Both the position numbers and the translations under genes were made by a program. The notes below the pieces were generated by a model. The model did no database searches. It had not been told where the DNA came from and saw only the letters and a program-made list of their open reading frames with translations. From assembly GCA_902624465.1 (NCBI GenBank), contig CACNXP010000003.1:1-64000 (forward strand): a stretch of DNA of 64,000 nucleotides, given 5' to 3'. The first letter of the stretch is position 1. The number at the start of each line of letters is the position of its first letter. Below, one piece after another: positions 39,531 through 49,923 of this stretch. Origin of the DNA: an uncultured Pelagibacteraceae bacterium. GTDB lineage: Bacteria; Pseudomonadota; Alphaproteobacteria; Pelagibacterales; Pelagibacteraceae.

Positions 39531-40541
39531 ATGGAAGCCACCATGGTATCGGATGCTCCAAAACATTATCCGGTATTGCTTAATGAAATAATTAGCATTA
39601 TTACCCCTCAACATGGTGGCACATTTATTGATTGTACTTTTGGTCAAGGTGGTTACACAAAAAAAATTTTAAGTTATAAAGATACTCAGGTAATTGCAAT
39701 TGATAGAGATATAGAAAGTAAAAAAATTGCGGATAAAATTTCTGAAAAGTTCCCGAACAGATTTATTTTCAAACATAAAAAGTTTAGTCAATTAGACAAC
39801 CTCAAACTTAAAAATGAAAAAATCAGAGGGATACTCCTAGATTTAGGTTATTCTTTTACTCAAATCAAAGATCCAAAAAAAGGTTTATCATTTAATTCTG
39901 TTGGAGATCTAAATATGCAAATGGGTTTAAATAATTTTTCTGCAAGTGACGCAATAAATAATCTGGATGCACATGAATTAGAGAAAATTTTTAAATTTTT
40001 TGGTGAAGAATTAGAAGCCAAAAGAATAGCTTCTAACATCGTTAAAGAAAGAAAGATAAAAAAAATTGATACAAAAAAATTAGTCGAATTGGTAGAAAAA
40101 TCAAAAAAAAGAAAAAGTTTTAAGACAAATAATTCTACAAAAACTTTTCAAGCTCTAAGAATTTTTGTCAATAAAGAAATGAGTGAATTAATATATGGTT
40201 TAATTGCAGCAACAAAAGTACTAAAAAAAAATGGCATATTGGCAGTTGTAACTTTTCATTCGTTGGAGGATAAAATTGTAAAATATTTTTTTAAAAGTTT
40301 ATCTGAAAAAAAAAGCATATCTCGGTATATGCCAAATATAAATCAACCTGAAACATTATTTAGGATGGTTGAGAAAAAACCAATTACACCATCAGCTAAA
40401 GAATTAAGAGAAAATATTCCATCAAGATCAGCAAAACTCAGATATGTAATAAAGAAAAATGATTTTTATAATTTTGAGACAGATATAGCTAAAAAATTTA
40501 AAACACTTTTAGATATTGAGAGATTTGGTGAAAAATTATGA
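39531..40541 (+). CDS. rsmH: 16S rRNA (cytosine(1402)-N4)-methyltransferase
   Basis: RsmH (MraW) methylates C1402 in the decoding centre of 16S rRNA. The 336 residues begin with [19 protein letters not shown] and have SAM-site blocks [17 protein letters not shown] and [18 protein letters not shown], then [13 protein letters not shown] and [17 protein letters not shown]. Starts at 39531 or 39543 are possible. It overlaps ftsL by 4 bases. The mraZ-rsmH pair is usually adjacent but is split here by ftsZ. Confidence 0.96.
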   Translation: MEATMVSDAPKHYPVLLNEIISIITPQHGGTFIDCTFGQGGYTKKILSYKDTQVIAIDRDIESKKIADKISEKFPNRFIFKHKKFSQLDNLKLKNEKIRGILLDLGYSFTQIKDPKKGLSFNSVGDLNMQMGLNNFSASDAINNLDAHELEKIFKFFGEELEAKRIASNIVKERKIKKIDTKKLVELVEKSKKRKSFKTNNSTKTFQALRIFVNKEMSELIYGLIAATKVLKKNGILAVVTFHSLEDKIVKYFFKSLSEKKSISRYMPNINQPETLFRMVEKKPITPSAKELRENIPSRSAKLRYVIKKNDFYNFETDIAKKFKTLLDIERFGEKL

Positions 40542-40846
40542 AAAAATTTTTTGTTACACTCTTTGTATTTTCTTTAATTTTCTTAACGGCAATAATTAAA
40601 AACTCAACAAAGAGGATTGATGATGAAATATTTGTCTTAAAAGAAAACATCAGAGATTTAAAAAAAAATTTTGAAAATACTAGATTGGAATTTGATTATT
40701 TGAGTTCTAATGAAAAATTACTTCAGTTTCAAAACCTGTACTTTGACAATGAATTAATAAAATTTGATATCCAGAAAATTCAAACAATTACTAGAAAACA
40801 TAATGAAATCGAAATAGGTCAATTAAGTTTTAATAAAAATGAGTAA
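40538..40846 (+). CDS. ftsL: Cell division protein FtsL-like
   Basis: This 102-residue bitopic protein has an N-terminal membrane helix ([17 protein letters not shown]) and a coiled-coil periplasmic part ([20 protein letters not shown]). Sequence conservation of FtsL is low; the assignment rests on topology, size and position between rsmH and ftsI. FtsL would activate the FtsW-FtsI synthase through FtsQ/FtsB. It overlaps rsmH by 4 bases and ftsI by 8. Confidence 0.8.
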   Translation: MKKFFVTLFVFSLIFLTAIIKNSTKRIDDEIFVLKENIRDLKKNFENTRLEFDYLSSNEKLLQFQNLYFDNELIKFDIQKIQTITRKHNEIEIGQLSFNKNE

Positions 40847-42530
40847 TAAAAATTCGCAAATTATTTTAGAGGATAATCGTAATGATTTTTCTTTTAAAAA
40901 AAATAAATCTAATATTAATATTTCATTTAATAGGGTTTCATTTATTTTTTTTATCTTTTTTATAATTTTTATAATTTTTTCTATACACTTAGTACATCTT
41001 GGCTCTAGAGACTCCAAAAAAGTAATAAATGAAAATTTGACTAGTACTTCCAATAAACTTTATAGAGCAGACATAATTGATAGAAATGGAAAATACCTAA
41101 GTAAGACAATAAGCTCAATTGATATTGGAATAAGCACTAGAAAAGTTATTGATAAAAAAAAGTTATTAATAAATTTAAAATATATTTTTCCTAATAAAGA
41201 TTTTGTCAAAATTCAAAATCAATTGAAAAATAAAAAATTTTTTTACTTAGAAAAAAAAATATCTGAAGAAAATTATGAAAAGGTAATGAAACTAGGTGAT
41301 AAATCAATTCAACCTGAAGAAAAATTAACAAGGATTTATCCTGAAAAAAACTTATTTAGTCATATTCTTGGTCAAATTGATAATGATAATAACGGAGTCT
41401 CAGGTCTAGAAAAATCATTAGATAAAATTTTAAGAAATAGTAAAGAACCTATTCAATTAACAGTAGATAAAGACCTACAATTTTTAATCAGGGAAGAATT
41501 AATTAAATTCAACAAAATTTTTAATACCATTGGCAGTGCTGCAATTTTGATGGATGTAAATAATGGTGAAATACTATCTTTAGTTTCTCTTCCTGATTTT
41601 GATCCAAATCAGAGAAAAAAAATCTCAGATACAAATTATATAAATCGGGTCACCAAAGGTGTCTATGAATTTGGATCTGTATTTAAAACTTTCACATTAG
41701 CCGCTGCTCTTAATGAAAAAATTATTACTGCTGAAACAGAATATGTTGATTTACCAAAATCTCTTATGTGTGCAGGATTTCCGATAAGAGAATATGACAA
41801 AAAAATCCCATCCAATCTTACTGCTGAACAAATATTAGTTCGTTCTGGCAACATAGGATCTGTTAGAATTGCTCAGCAAGTGGGCGAAGAAAAATTTAAG
41901 TCATTTTTATCAAAGATTGGAGTTTTAGAAAAAATTGACTTTGATATTGAGGAAGTAGGAAAACCAATACAATTCAATTGGGGAAAATGTCCACTTGCTA
42001 CAGCATCATTTGGTCATGGTATTACAACTACATTACTTCAATTAGCAAAAGCTTATTCTATTGTTGTTAATGGGGGTTATCAAATAAAACCAAAGTTGGT
42101 CAAAAATAATAACAATGAAAAAAAAGAAAAAATTTTAAGTCAAGACTTATCAAGAGAAATTTTACCGATCTTGAGAAAAATTGTTTCAACAAAAGATGGA
42201 ACCGCATCACTGGCAAATGTAAATGGATATGAAATTGGTGGTAAAACAGGAACAGCCGAAAAAAGTGCTGATGGAGAGTATTCAAACAAGAAGATTAATT
42301 CTTTTGTGTCAGTATTTCCAACATCTAAACCAAAATTTGTTTTAGCCGTTATGTTGGATGAACCAAAAATAAATGAAAACTATATTTATCATTATAGAGA
42401 TGGATCAAACATAAAGTATAAAGGGACACCTTTTAATACTGCTGGATGGACAACAGTCGAAGCTACGGGTCAAATTGTTGAAAAAATTGGGCCTATTTTA
42501 GCCACAAAATATAGTGAATTTAATTTCTAA
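40839..42530 (+). CDS. ftsI: Septal peptidoglycan transpeptidase FtsI (PBP3)
   Basis: FtsI cross-links septal peptidoglycan. The 563 residues have one membrane helix (about 31-50), a pedestal domain, and the penicillin-binding domain with Ser280 in GSVFKTF (SxxK), SGN at about 336-338 and KTGTAEK. A C-terminal stretch ends about 80 residues past the KTG box. It overlaps ftsL at its start, and murEF begins one base after its stop. Confidence 0.96.
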   Translation: MSNKNSQIILEDNRNDFSFKKNKSNINISFNRVSFIFFIFFIIFIIFSIHLVHLGSRDSKKVINENLTSTSNKLYRADIIDRNGKYLSKTISSIDIGISTRKVIDKKKLLINLKYIFPNKDFVKIQNQLKNKKFFYLEKKISEENYEKVMKLGDKSIQPEEKLTRIYPEKNLFSHILGQIDNDNNGVSGLEKSLDKILRNSKEPIQLTVDKDLQFLIREELIKFNKIFNTIGSAAILMDVNNGEILSLVSLPDFDPNQRKKISDTNYINRVTKGVYEFGSVFKTFTLAAALNEKIITAETEYVDLPKSLMCAGFPIREYDKKIPSNLTAEQILVRSGNIGSVRIAQQVGEEKFKSFLSKIGVLEKIDFDIEEVGKPIQFNWGKCPLATASFGHGITTTLLQLAKAYSIVVNGGYQIKPKLVKNNNNEKKEKILSQDLSREILPILRKIVSTKDGTASLANVNGYEIGGKTGTAEKSADGEYSNKKINSFVSVFPTSKPKFVLAVMLDEPKINENYIYHYRDGSNIKYKGTPFNTAGWTTVEATGQIVEKIGPILATKYSEFNF

Positions 42531-45374
42531 ATGTTACTTAAAGATTATTTCCCAAATATTGGAAAAAAATATGAAAAGACTTTTTTTTCTGGCATCTGTT
42601 TTGAGAGTTCAAAAGTAAAAAAAGATAGTGTCTTTTTTGCGATTAAAGGCACAAATATTGATGGAAATAATTTCATATTAGATGCAATAAACAAAGGCTC
42701 AAAAATTATCGTAACTGAAAAAAAAATAACAAAATTTCCAAATGGAGTATTAATTATTCACTCAAAAAATGTGAGAAAATTATTAGCCGAAGTTTCATTT
42801 AAAATTTATAATAAAAAACCATCAAATTTAATAGCAATTACAGGAACTAATGGAAAGTCCTCCGTAGCTGATTTTTATTATCAAATATTAAAATTTAATA
42901 AAAGAAAAGTTGCATCAATTGGAACTTTGGGTGTTAAATCGAACAACAAATATATCAATTTATCCAATACAACCATCGACCCAATTCAATTGGGGAAGAT
43001 ATTGAATTATCTTAAAAATCAGAAAGTAGATGATGTAATATTAGAAGCTTCAAGTCATGGTTTAAGTCAAAATAGGTTAGATGGTTTAAAATTTAATTCA
43101 GGAATATTTACAAATTTATCTCAAGATCATTTAGATTATCATAAAAATTTAAAAGATTATTTAATCGCAAAACTCTATCTTTTTGAGAAACTTCTACCTA
43201 TTAAAGGCAATGTAATTACTGATGAAAAGATACCTGAATTTAGAAACATAAAAAAAATTGCATTAAAGAGAAATTTAAATGTTTTTTCTATAAATAATCC
43301 AAAAAATCATTTTAAAATTTTATCTCATTATTTTGTAGGTGAGAAACAAATGTTAATAATTAAATATAAAAACTTAATCAAAAATATTAAGCTCAATCTT
43401 ATAGGTAAAATACAATTCAAGAACATAATGATGGCAATTATAGCTGCCCAAAAAAGTAATCTAAGTTTAAATAAAATTTTGGCAGTTATTCCAAAAATAA
43501 GATCTGTTGAGGGAAGACTAGAAAAAATTGGCAATATTAAAAATAAATCTAAAGTTATCTTGGATTACGCACACACACCAGATGCATTAAGAATATCTCT
43601 TCTTTCACTAAGAGAGCAATTTCCTAATAAAAAAATTGTTCTTTTGTTTGGCTGTGGTGGAAATAGAGATCAAAATAAAAGATCAAAAATGGGTAAAATA
43701 GCTTCATTATATGCAGATCAAATATATTTGACAGATGATAATCCTAGACTGGAAAATCCTAATAAAATCAGAAAAGATATTAAAAGAGGGATAAATAGTA
43801 AAAAAATATCGGAAATTTCTGATAGAGCAAAGGCGATTTCTGAAGCGGTCAAAAATTTAACTACAGGCAATATCTTATTAGTTGCAGGCAAGGGTCATGA
43901 AAAAATTCAAGAAATTGGTAATCGTAAAATTTATTTTTCAGATAAAAAAATAATTTTAAACGCAATTAAATTAAAAAATTTGAATTTATCAAATAATTTG
44001 AAATTAAATCTTATTAAAGAGTCATCTGGTGATAAAAAATTAAATACAAATTTAACTCTGGGACAAGCTAGAATTAATTCAAAAGAAGTTAAAAAAAATG
44101 ATATTTTTTTTGCTATACGAGGCAGGAAAAATGATGGAAATAAGTTTGTAGAAGAAGCTCTGAAGAAAAAAGCTTCTATAGTAGTTGTAAATAAAATTAA
44201 AAAAAAATTAGATTATAAAAAACAAATAAAAGTAATGGATTCATTAAAATTTTTGACCGAAACATCAAATATTTTCAGAGAGAATATTGATGCAAAGATA
44301 ATTGCAATAACAGGGAGCTGTGGAAAAACTACACTTAAGGAATTATTGGGCAAAACTTTAAAAAAAATTTCTAAAACAACTATTTCCCCAAAATCTTATA
44401 ATAACAAATATGGGGTTCCATTAAGCCTTTTTAATTTGAGTAAGAACGATAATTATGGAGTTTTGGAAGTCGGCATGGATAAAAAAGGGGAAATTGATTA
44501 TTTATCAAAAATTATCAAACCAGACATAAGCGTTATAACTAATATAAATTACGCTCATGCTAAAAATTTTAAGAATATAAAAGATATTGCACTTGCAAAA
44601 TCTGAAATAATTTCAAATACAAGACCAAATGGTTTTGTGATTTTAAATGCAGATGATAATTTTTTTAAATTACATCAAAAAATAGCTACCGAAAATAATA
44701 TTAATACAATTTCATTTGGGATCAAAAATCATAAATCTGATTTGAAGTTAATTAGTATTATTAAAATTAATAATAATTTTAAAATAAATATCAAAGCTAA
44801 AGATTTAAACAAAAGTTTTGTGATTTCTAATAATTTTCAAAATAATATTTATAATATTTTAGCTGCTTTAGCGGTAATGAGTATTAATATTGATATTACA
44901 AAATTAGATAAAAAAGTTTTTTTTAATTTTACAACTCCCCAAGGGAGAGGAGATTTATCAAGAATAAAAATAAATAAAAAAAACATAAACCTAATAGATG
45001 AAAGTTATAATTCAAATCCTTTATCCCTTAAATCTGCGATATTAAATTATGATAAAGTAAAGAGCAAAAAATTCAAAAAGTATCTCTTACTTGGTGATAT
45101 GTTAGAACTTGGAACTCATTCTAAAAAACTTCACCAGTCAATTGTTCCAATAATCAATAAAACAAAAATTGATAAAATTTTCTTAAAGGGAAACTATATA
45201 AGTCAAATATTCAAAAAGATTGCAAAATCAAAAAGAGGTAAAGTTTTCAAAACCAACTCTCAGATGATTAAATTTATTAAAAATGATTTGAATAATAACG
45301 ATTATTTAATGGTTAAAGCCTCAAATGCGACAGGTTTTAATAAGATGATAAATGATTTAAAAGGAATTAAGTAG
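42531..45374 (+). CDS. murEF: Fused MurE-MurF ligase
   Basis: One 947-residue frame contains two complete Mur ligases. The MurE half (about 1-480) adds the third residue of the stem peptide; its P-loop is at about 104 (TGTNGKSS), and DNPR (about 403-406) indicates meso-diaminopimelate. The MurF half (about 490-947) adds D-Ala-D-Ala; its P-loop is ITGSCGKTT at about 593. The junction around 480-490 is a short Lys/Asn/Leu linker. Fusion would let UDP-MurNAc-tripeptide pass directly to the next step (inference). It is between ftsI and mraY with no gaps. Confidence 0.95.
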   Translation: MLLKDYFPNIGKKYEKTFFSGICFESSKVKKDSVFFAIKGTNIDGNNFILDAINKGSKIIVTEKKITKFPNGVLIIHSKNVRKLLAEVSFKIYNKKPSNLIAITGTNGKSSVADFYYQILKFNKRKVASIGTLGVKSNNKYINLSNTTIDPIQLGKILNYLKNQKVDDVILEASSHGLSQNRLDGLKFNSGIFTNLSQDHLDYHKNLKDYLIAKLYLFEKLLPIKGNVITDEKIPEFRNIKKIALKRNLNVFSINNPKNHFKILSHYFVGEKQMLIIKYKNLIKNIKLNLIGKIQFKNIMMAIIAAQKSNLSLNKILAVIPKIRSVEGRLEKIGNIKNKSKVILDYAHTPDALRISLLSLREQFPNKKIVLLFGCGGNRDQNKRSKMGKIASLYADQIYLTDDNPRLENPNKIRKDIKRGINSKKISEISDRAKAISEAVKNLTTGNILLVAGKGHEKIQEIGNRKIYFSDKKIILNAIKLKNLNLSNNLKLNLIKESSGDKKLNTNLTLGQARINSKEVKKNDIFFAIRGRKNDGNKFVEEALKKKASIVVVNKIKKKLDYKKQIKVMDSLKFLTETSNIFRENIDAKIIAITGSCGKTTLKELLGKTLKKISKTTISPKSYNNKYGVPLSLFNLSKNDNYGVLEVGMDKKGEIDYLSKIIKPDISVITNINYAHAKNFKNIKDIALAKSEIISNTRPNGFVILNADDNFFKLHQKIATENNINTISFGIKNHKSDLKLISIIKINNNFKINIKAKDLNKSFVISNNFQNNIYNILAALAVMSINIDITKLDKKVFFNFTTPQGRGDLSRIKINKKNINLIDESYNSNPLSLKSAILNYDKVKSKKFKKYLLLGDMLELGTHSKKLHQSIVPIINKTKIDKIFLKGNYISQIFKKIAKSKRGKVFKTNSQMIKFIKNDLNNNDYLMVKASNATGFNKMINDLKGIK

Positions 45375-46460
45375 ATGCTTTATCAATTTTTATTAAACTA
45401 TGTAGATACGTTTGGATTTTTGAATGTTTTTAAATACTTAACTTTCAGAACTGGTTTATCTGTTTTCACATCACTCATAATAGTTTTAATATTTGGAGGG
45501 CCGTTTATTAAATTCTTCTCTAATCAAAAAATTTTAAATCCTATAAGAGATGACGGACCTGAAGATCATATAATAAAAAAAATTGGTACACCAACTATGG
45601 GTGGATTAATTATTCTATTAGGTTTACTCACATCAGTAATTTTGTGGGCAGACTTATCAAATATTAATATTTTGTTTTGTGTGTACATAGCTGTTTCATT
45701 TGGATTATTAGGAGCATTTGATGATTATAAAAAGATAAAGTATAGTAACTCTTCAGGAATTTCATCTAAATTTAAAATAATTTTACAAATTGTATTATCA
45801 ATTATTGGTGTTGTTATTTATGTAAATTTTATAGATTACCAAAATATAACTAATTTATATTTTCCATTTTTTAAAAACTTAATCATTAATCTTGGTTGGT
45901 TTTTTATTCCTTTTGCAATATTTGTAATCATTGGTTCATCTAATGCCGTTAATTTAACAGATGGTTTAGATGGTTTGGCAACTGTTCCAGTAATTTTGGT
46001 GGCAGCATGTTTTGCATTTATTAGTTATGTAACTGGTAATATTGTATTTTCAGATTATCTACAAATTCCTTACATAGAGGGAACTGGAGAGGTAGCGATA
46101 TTTTGTGGAGCTATAATAGGTTCATGCCTTGGATTTTTATGGTTTAACGCACCTCCAGCTAAAATTTTTATGGGTGATACTGGTTCATTGTCTTTAGGAG
46201 GGTCTTTGGGAGCTGTTGGAATAATAACAAAACATGAAATAGTTTTAGCAATTACCGGAGGCCTTTTTGTATTGGAAGCGGTTTCTGTGATGGTTCAAGT
46301 TATTTCATTTAAACTTACTGGAAAAAGAATTTTTAAGATGGCACCTATCCATCATCACTTTGAGAAAAAAGGTTGGCCAGAGTCGACTGTTGTAATAAGG
46401 TTTTGGATCATTTCTATAATTCTTGCAATGATAGGATTAGCTACTTTAAAACTGAGATGA
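45375..46460 (+). CDS. mraY: Phospho-N-acetylmuramoyl-pentapeptide transferase
   Basis: MraY makes lipid I in the inner membrane. The 361 residues have about ten membrane helices. Family motifs are GGPFIKFF, the substrate loop KIGTPTMGGL, GAFDDYKKIKYSNSSG, SSNAVNLTDGLDGLA and FMGDTGSLSLGG, with the acidic residues intact and MAPIHHHFEKKG near the end. It directly follows murEF, and its TGA overlaps the ATG of murD. Confidence 0.97.
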   Translation: MLYQFLLNYVDTFGFLNVFKYLTFRTGLSVFTSLIIVLIFGGPFIKFFSNQKILNPIRDDGPEDHIIKKIGTPTMGGLIILLGLLTSVILWADLSNINILFCVYIAVSFGLLGAFDDYKKIKYSNSSGISSKFKIILQIVLSIIGVVIYVNFIDYQNITNLYFPFFKNLIINLGWFFIPFAIFVIIGSSNAVNLTDGLDGLATVPVILVAACFAFISYVTGNIVFSDYLQIPYIEGTGEVAIFCGAIIGSCLGFLWFNAPPAKIFMGDTGSLSLGGSLGAVGIITKHEIVLAITGGLFVLEAVSVMVQVISFKLTGKRIFKMAPIHHHFEKKGWPESTVVIRFWIISIILAMIGLATLKLR

Positions 46461-47743
46461 AAAAAAAAGTTGAAAATATTTTTTTGAAAAAAAAAATATT
46501 AATCTATGGTCTTGGAAAAAGTGGAATATCAGCTTTTAAATTTTTAAGAAATAAAGCTGATATTTATCTATTTGATGATTTAAAAAACACACATCCAAAA
46601 CAAATTTCTAAATTACAATTATCAAAAATTAAATTTGATATAATCATTATTAGTCCAGGTATCAATATTTTGAATTGTAAATTATCTAAATTTCTAAAAC
46701 TTAATGAGAAAAAAATTTATACAGATTTAGATGTATTTTTTACTTTTTATAAAAATAAATGTATTACTATTACAGGTACAAATGGAAAATCTACCACTGC
46801 TAAAATTTTATATGAAGTTTTAAAAGATCAAAAAAAAGATGTGAGATTAATTGGAAATATAGGCAACCCTCCATTAAATGAAAAAAAAATATCAAAAAAT
46901 ACAATTTTTGTGATAGAGGCATCTTCTTACCAGCTAGATTACAGCCAGTTATTTAGTTCAAAATATTCAATAATTTTGAATATACAACCCGACCATCTTG
47001 AAAGACATAAAACTCTTCAAAATTATATTGATGCAAAATTTAAACTTTTAGATTCTCAATCCAAAGGTTGTTTGGCATATGTAAAAAGTAATGATGTATT
47101 AATTGCGAAAAAATTAAAAACAAAAAAATTTGATTGTAAAATTATTAAAGTAAATACAAAAAAAAATTACAATGATTTTTTAGAAACCAAAAATAAATAT
47201 TTTTTAACTGAGTCAAATAGAGAAAATCTATCTTTTGTTATAGAATTGGCAAAAAAATTAAAACTAAAAAACTATCTTTTACAAAAAACGATAAAAAATT
47301 TTAAGGGTTTAAAATATCGCCAACAAATTATCATCCAAAAGAAGTATCTCACTATTATAAATGATTCAAAATCTACCAGCTTTTCATCTTCTGTTGGAAT
47401 GTTTAAAAAAGACTCCAACATATTATGGTTATTGGGTGGTATTTATAAAAAAGGTGACAAATTAGAATTAAAAAAAAAAGATTTAAGTAATGTTACCGCT
47501 TTTATTTATGGACAAAATAAAAATTTTTTTAACAAACAGCTTAGAAGTAAAGTAAAATTTAAAAATTATAAAAATTTAAAAGACGCAGTGAAAACCGTTT
47601 TTTCTATAATCAATACAGGGAAATCTGTTAAATATACGATATTATTTAGTCCTTGTGCAGCGTCGTTTGATAGTTTTAAAAACTTCGAAGAAAGAGGTTT
47701 ATATTTTAATCGATTAGTAAAAAGATTTATGTATGGAAAATAA
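46457..47743 (+). CDS. murD: UDP-N-acetylmuramoylalanine-D-glutamate ligase
   Basis: MurD adds D-glutamate to UDP-MurNAc-L-Ala. I chose the ATG at 46457, which overlaps the mraY stop (ATGA), because a longer frame from 46373 runs through mraY and lacks homology. The 428 residues have an N-terminal dinucleotide-like fold (ILIYGLGKSGISAF), a P-loop ITGTNGKSTTAKI, ASSYQLDYSQLF, and C-terminal NDSKSTSFSSSVGMF. It overlaps ftsW by 11 bases. Confidence 0.94.
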   Translation: MKKKVENIFLKKKILIYGLGKSGISAFKFLRNKADIYLFDDLKNTHPKQISKLQLSKIKFDIIIISPGINILNCKLSKFLKLNEKKIYTDLDVFFTFYKNKCITITGTNGKSTTAKILYEVLKDQKKDVRLIGNIGNPPLNEKKISKNTIFVIEASSYQLDYSQLFSSKYSIILNIQPDHLERHKTLQNYIDAKFKLLDSQSKGCLAYVKSNDVLIAKKLKTKKFDCKIIKVNTKKNYNDFLETKNKYFLTESNRENLSFVIELAKKLKLKNYLLQKTIKNFKGLKYRQQIIIQKKYLTIINDSKSTSFSSSVGMFKKDSNILWLLGGIYKKGDKLELKKKDLSNVTAFIYGQNKNFFNKQLRSKVKFKNYKNLKDAVKTVFSIINTGKSVKYTILFSPCAASFDSFKNFEERGLYFNRLVKRFMYGK

Positions 47744-48857
47744 AAATACTTTATTTGGTATCTATTATGATTGGTGGAAAAATATTGATAAGTTTCTTTT
47801 TTCACTGATTGTTTTATTATTTTTAACAGGTTTATTTTTTTCCTTAGTTTCCACATCATTAATTGCCTCTGATAAATTAGACACAAATGATTATCAATTT
47901 TTTTTTAAACATTTAGTTTTTATTTTGTTAGGGATGATTATAATTTTTTTATTATCCTTAATTAAAAAAGAACAACTTCTAAAATATTCTTCTCTATTCT
48001 TTTTTTTATCATTAATATTTTTAATTTTAGTGCCTATAATTGGGGTAGAGGTTAAGGGTTCAAAAAGATGGATAGATCTGTACTTCCTACCTAGATTTCA
48101 ACCGATCGAATTAGTAAAGCCATTTCTTATCATTTTTATAAGCTTGATATTGTGTAGCCAAAAATTTACCAACATTTATATAAAGTATTTATTTTCTTTT
48201 ATAATAACTTTAGGTATTGCTTTATTATTATCATTACAGCCAGATATAGGACAAACTCTTTTAGTTTTTTTTAGTTGGTCAGTTTTGATATTTACTTCGG
48301 GTGTAAGTATATTTTTACTTTTTTTTTTATTTTCATCAATTATTTTAATATTTTTTTACTTAATTTTTTTTGTTTCAAAATTTACATACATTAAAAATAG
48401 ATTAATATCTTTTTTAGATTCTGAAACTGGGACTTACAATTTTCAATCAGACAAAGCTTTAGAGTCCATTACGAGTGGAGGCTTTTTTGGGAAAGGTATA
48501 GGAGAGGGGACTTTAAAAAATAGAGTTCCAGAGGCACATACAGATTATATTATTTCGGTAATTTCTGAAGAGTTTGGTGTAATTGCCATAATTTTAATCT
48601 TTTTATTGTTTTTAATATTTATTTACTCGGTATTTAAAAAAGTTAATTTTGAAAATGATGAAACTATTAAATTAATTTTAGTTGGATCTATAAGCCTTAT
48701 ATTAATGCAAACTATAATTCATATTGGAGTAAATATTAGATTATTTCCTACAACTGGTATGACATTACCATTTATAAGCTATGGTGGTTCCTCAATAATT
48801 AGTATTTCAATTTTATCTGGAATAATTTTGAACTTTACAAAAAGAAATCTAAATTAG
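47733..48857 (+). CDS. ftsW: Peptidoglycan glycosyltransferase FtsW
   Basis: FtsW is the SEDS-family polymerase of septal peptidoglycan, working with FtsI. The 374 residues have about ten membrane helices. Conserved loops are KGSKRWIDLYFLPRFQP-like around residue 105, EAHTDYIISVISEEFG and GMTLPFISYGGSS. It lies between murD and murG, overlapping murD by 11 bases. Confidence 0.94.
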   Translation: MENKNTLFGIYYDWWKNIDKFLFSLIVLLFLTGLFFSLVSTSLIASDKLDTNDYQFFFKHLVFILLGMIIIFLLSLIKKEQLLKYSSLFFFLSLIFLILVPIIGVEVKGSKRWIDLYFLPRFQPIELVKPFLIIFISLILCSQKFTNIYIKYLFSFIITLGIALLLSLQPDIGQTLLVFFSWSVLIFTSGVSIFLLFFLFSSIILIFFYLIFFVSKFTYIKNRLISFLDSETGTYNFQSDKALESITSGGFFGKGIGEGTLKNRVPEAHTDYIISVISEEFGVIAIILIFLLFLIFIYSVFKKVNFENDETIKLILVGSISLILMQTIIHIGVNIRLFPTTGMTLPFISYGGSSIISISILSGIILNFTKRNLN

Positions 48858-48858
48858 A

Positions 48859-49923
48859 ATGAATAGAAATTACTTAATAACCACAGGAGGATCGGGGGGC
48901 CATGTAATCCCTGCAGTAATACTTTATGAACATTTGTCTAGAGATGCAAAAGTAATAATCACAACTGATAAGAGGGGCTTAAAATATTTAAATGATGAAA
49001 ATTATCAATTAAGAATTATTGATACTCCAAGGTTAAATAATATATTTTTATTTCCAATAAATTTAATATTAGTAATTATATTGACAATAAAATCATATTT
49101 ATTATTAAAAAAAAATAATATTAAAAAATTATTCTCCACCGGGGGATACATGTCTTTTCCATTGTTGCTAGCAGCAAAATTCTTAAGATTAGAGATTTAC
49201 CTGCTAGAACCCAATCAAGTTTTGGGTAGAGCAAATAAATTTTTTTTGAGCTCATGTGAAAAAATAATTTGTTACAAAGAAAAAATAAAAAATTTTCCAC
49301 CAAAATATAAAAGTAAAATTGAAACTATATTTCCCTTAGTTAGAGAAAAATTTTATAGTTTAAAACAAAAAAATTTTAACCATCAAAAATTAGATTTATT
49401 GATTGTTGGAGGAAGTCAGGGAGCGAATATTTTTGATATAAATCTCAAAAATAAAATTGTTAATATTTCAAAAAAACACTCAATCAAAATTTTGCAACAA
49501 ACAAATGAAAAAAATATTCTTAATTTGAAAAATTTCTATGATGAAAATAATGTTGAATCTTTAATCTTCAGTTTCAATAAAAATTTTGAAGAAATAATTA
49601 ATAATTCAGATATTTGTATAACTAGGGCAGGTGCTTCAACTTTAGCTGAATTATCTTTATTAAAAATACCATTTATTGCAGTGCCTTTACCACATTCGAA
49701 GGATAATCATCAATTTGAGAATGCTTTATTTTACAAAGAAAAAGAATGTTGTTGGATGCTCAATCAAGAGACATTTGAGGATAATATAGAACAACTTTTA
49801 ACCAATATATTATCTGATAATTCTGATTTTTTACAAAAAAAGGAAAATTTAAAAAAATTAAATTACAAAAATACTTGGACTAATGTACATCAAAAAATAT
49901 TAAATATAATTAATGAAAATTGA
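48859..49923 (+). CDS. murG: UDP-N-acetylglucosamine-N-acetylmuramyl-(pentapeptide) pyrophosphoryl-undecaprenol GlcNAc transferase
   Basis: MurG adds GlcNAc to lipid I, making lipid II. The GT-B fold shows the G-loop ITTGGSGGHVIPAVI, FSTGGYMSFPLLLAA, LEPNQVLGRANK, the nucleotide-sugar loop VGGSQGANIFD and the ITRAGASTLAELSLL motif. The 354 residues are normal length. It follows ftsW by one base and overlaps murC by 11. Confidence 0.96.
   Translation: MNRNYLITTGGSGGHVIPAVILYEHLSRDAKVIITTDKRGLKYLNDENYQLRIIDTPRLNNIFLFPINLILVIILTIKSYLLLKKNNIKKLFSTGGYMSFPLLLAAKFLRLEIYLLEPNQVLGRANKFFLSSCEKIICYKEKIKNFPPKYKSKIETIFPLVREKFYSLKQKNFNHQKLDLLIVGGSQGANIFDINLKNKIVNISKKHSIKILQQTNEKNILNLKNFYDENNVESLIFSFNKNFEEIINNSDICITRAGASTLAELSLLKIPFIAVPLPHSKDNHQFENALFYKEKECCWMLNQETFEDNIEQLLTNILSDNSDFLQKKENLKKLNYKNTWTNVHQKILNIINEN

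Noticed and set aside
46373-46456. An extended N-terminus for murD
   Set aside because: The extra 28 residues come from the mraY coding region in another frame and precede the conserved MurD start; the ATGA overlap at 46457 is the normal arrangement.
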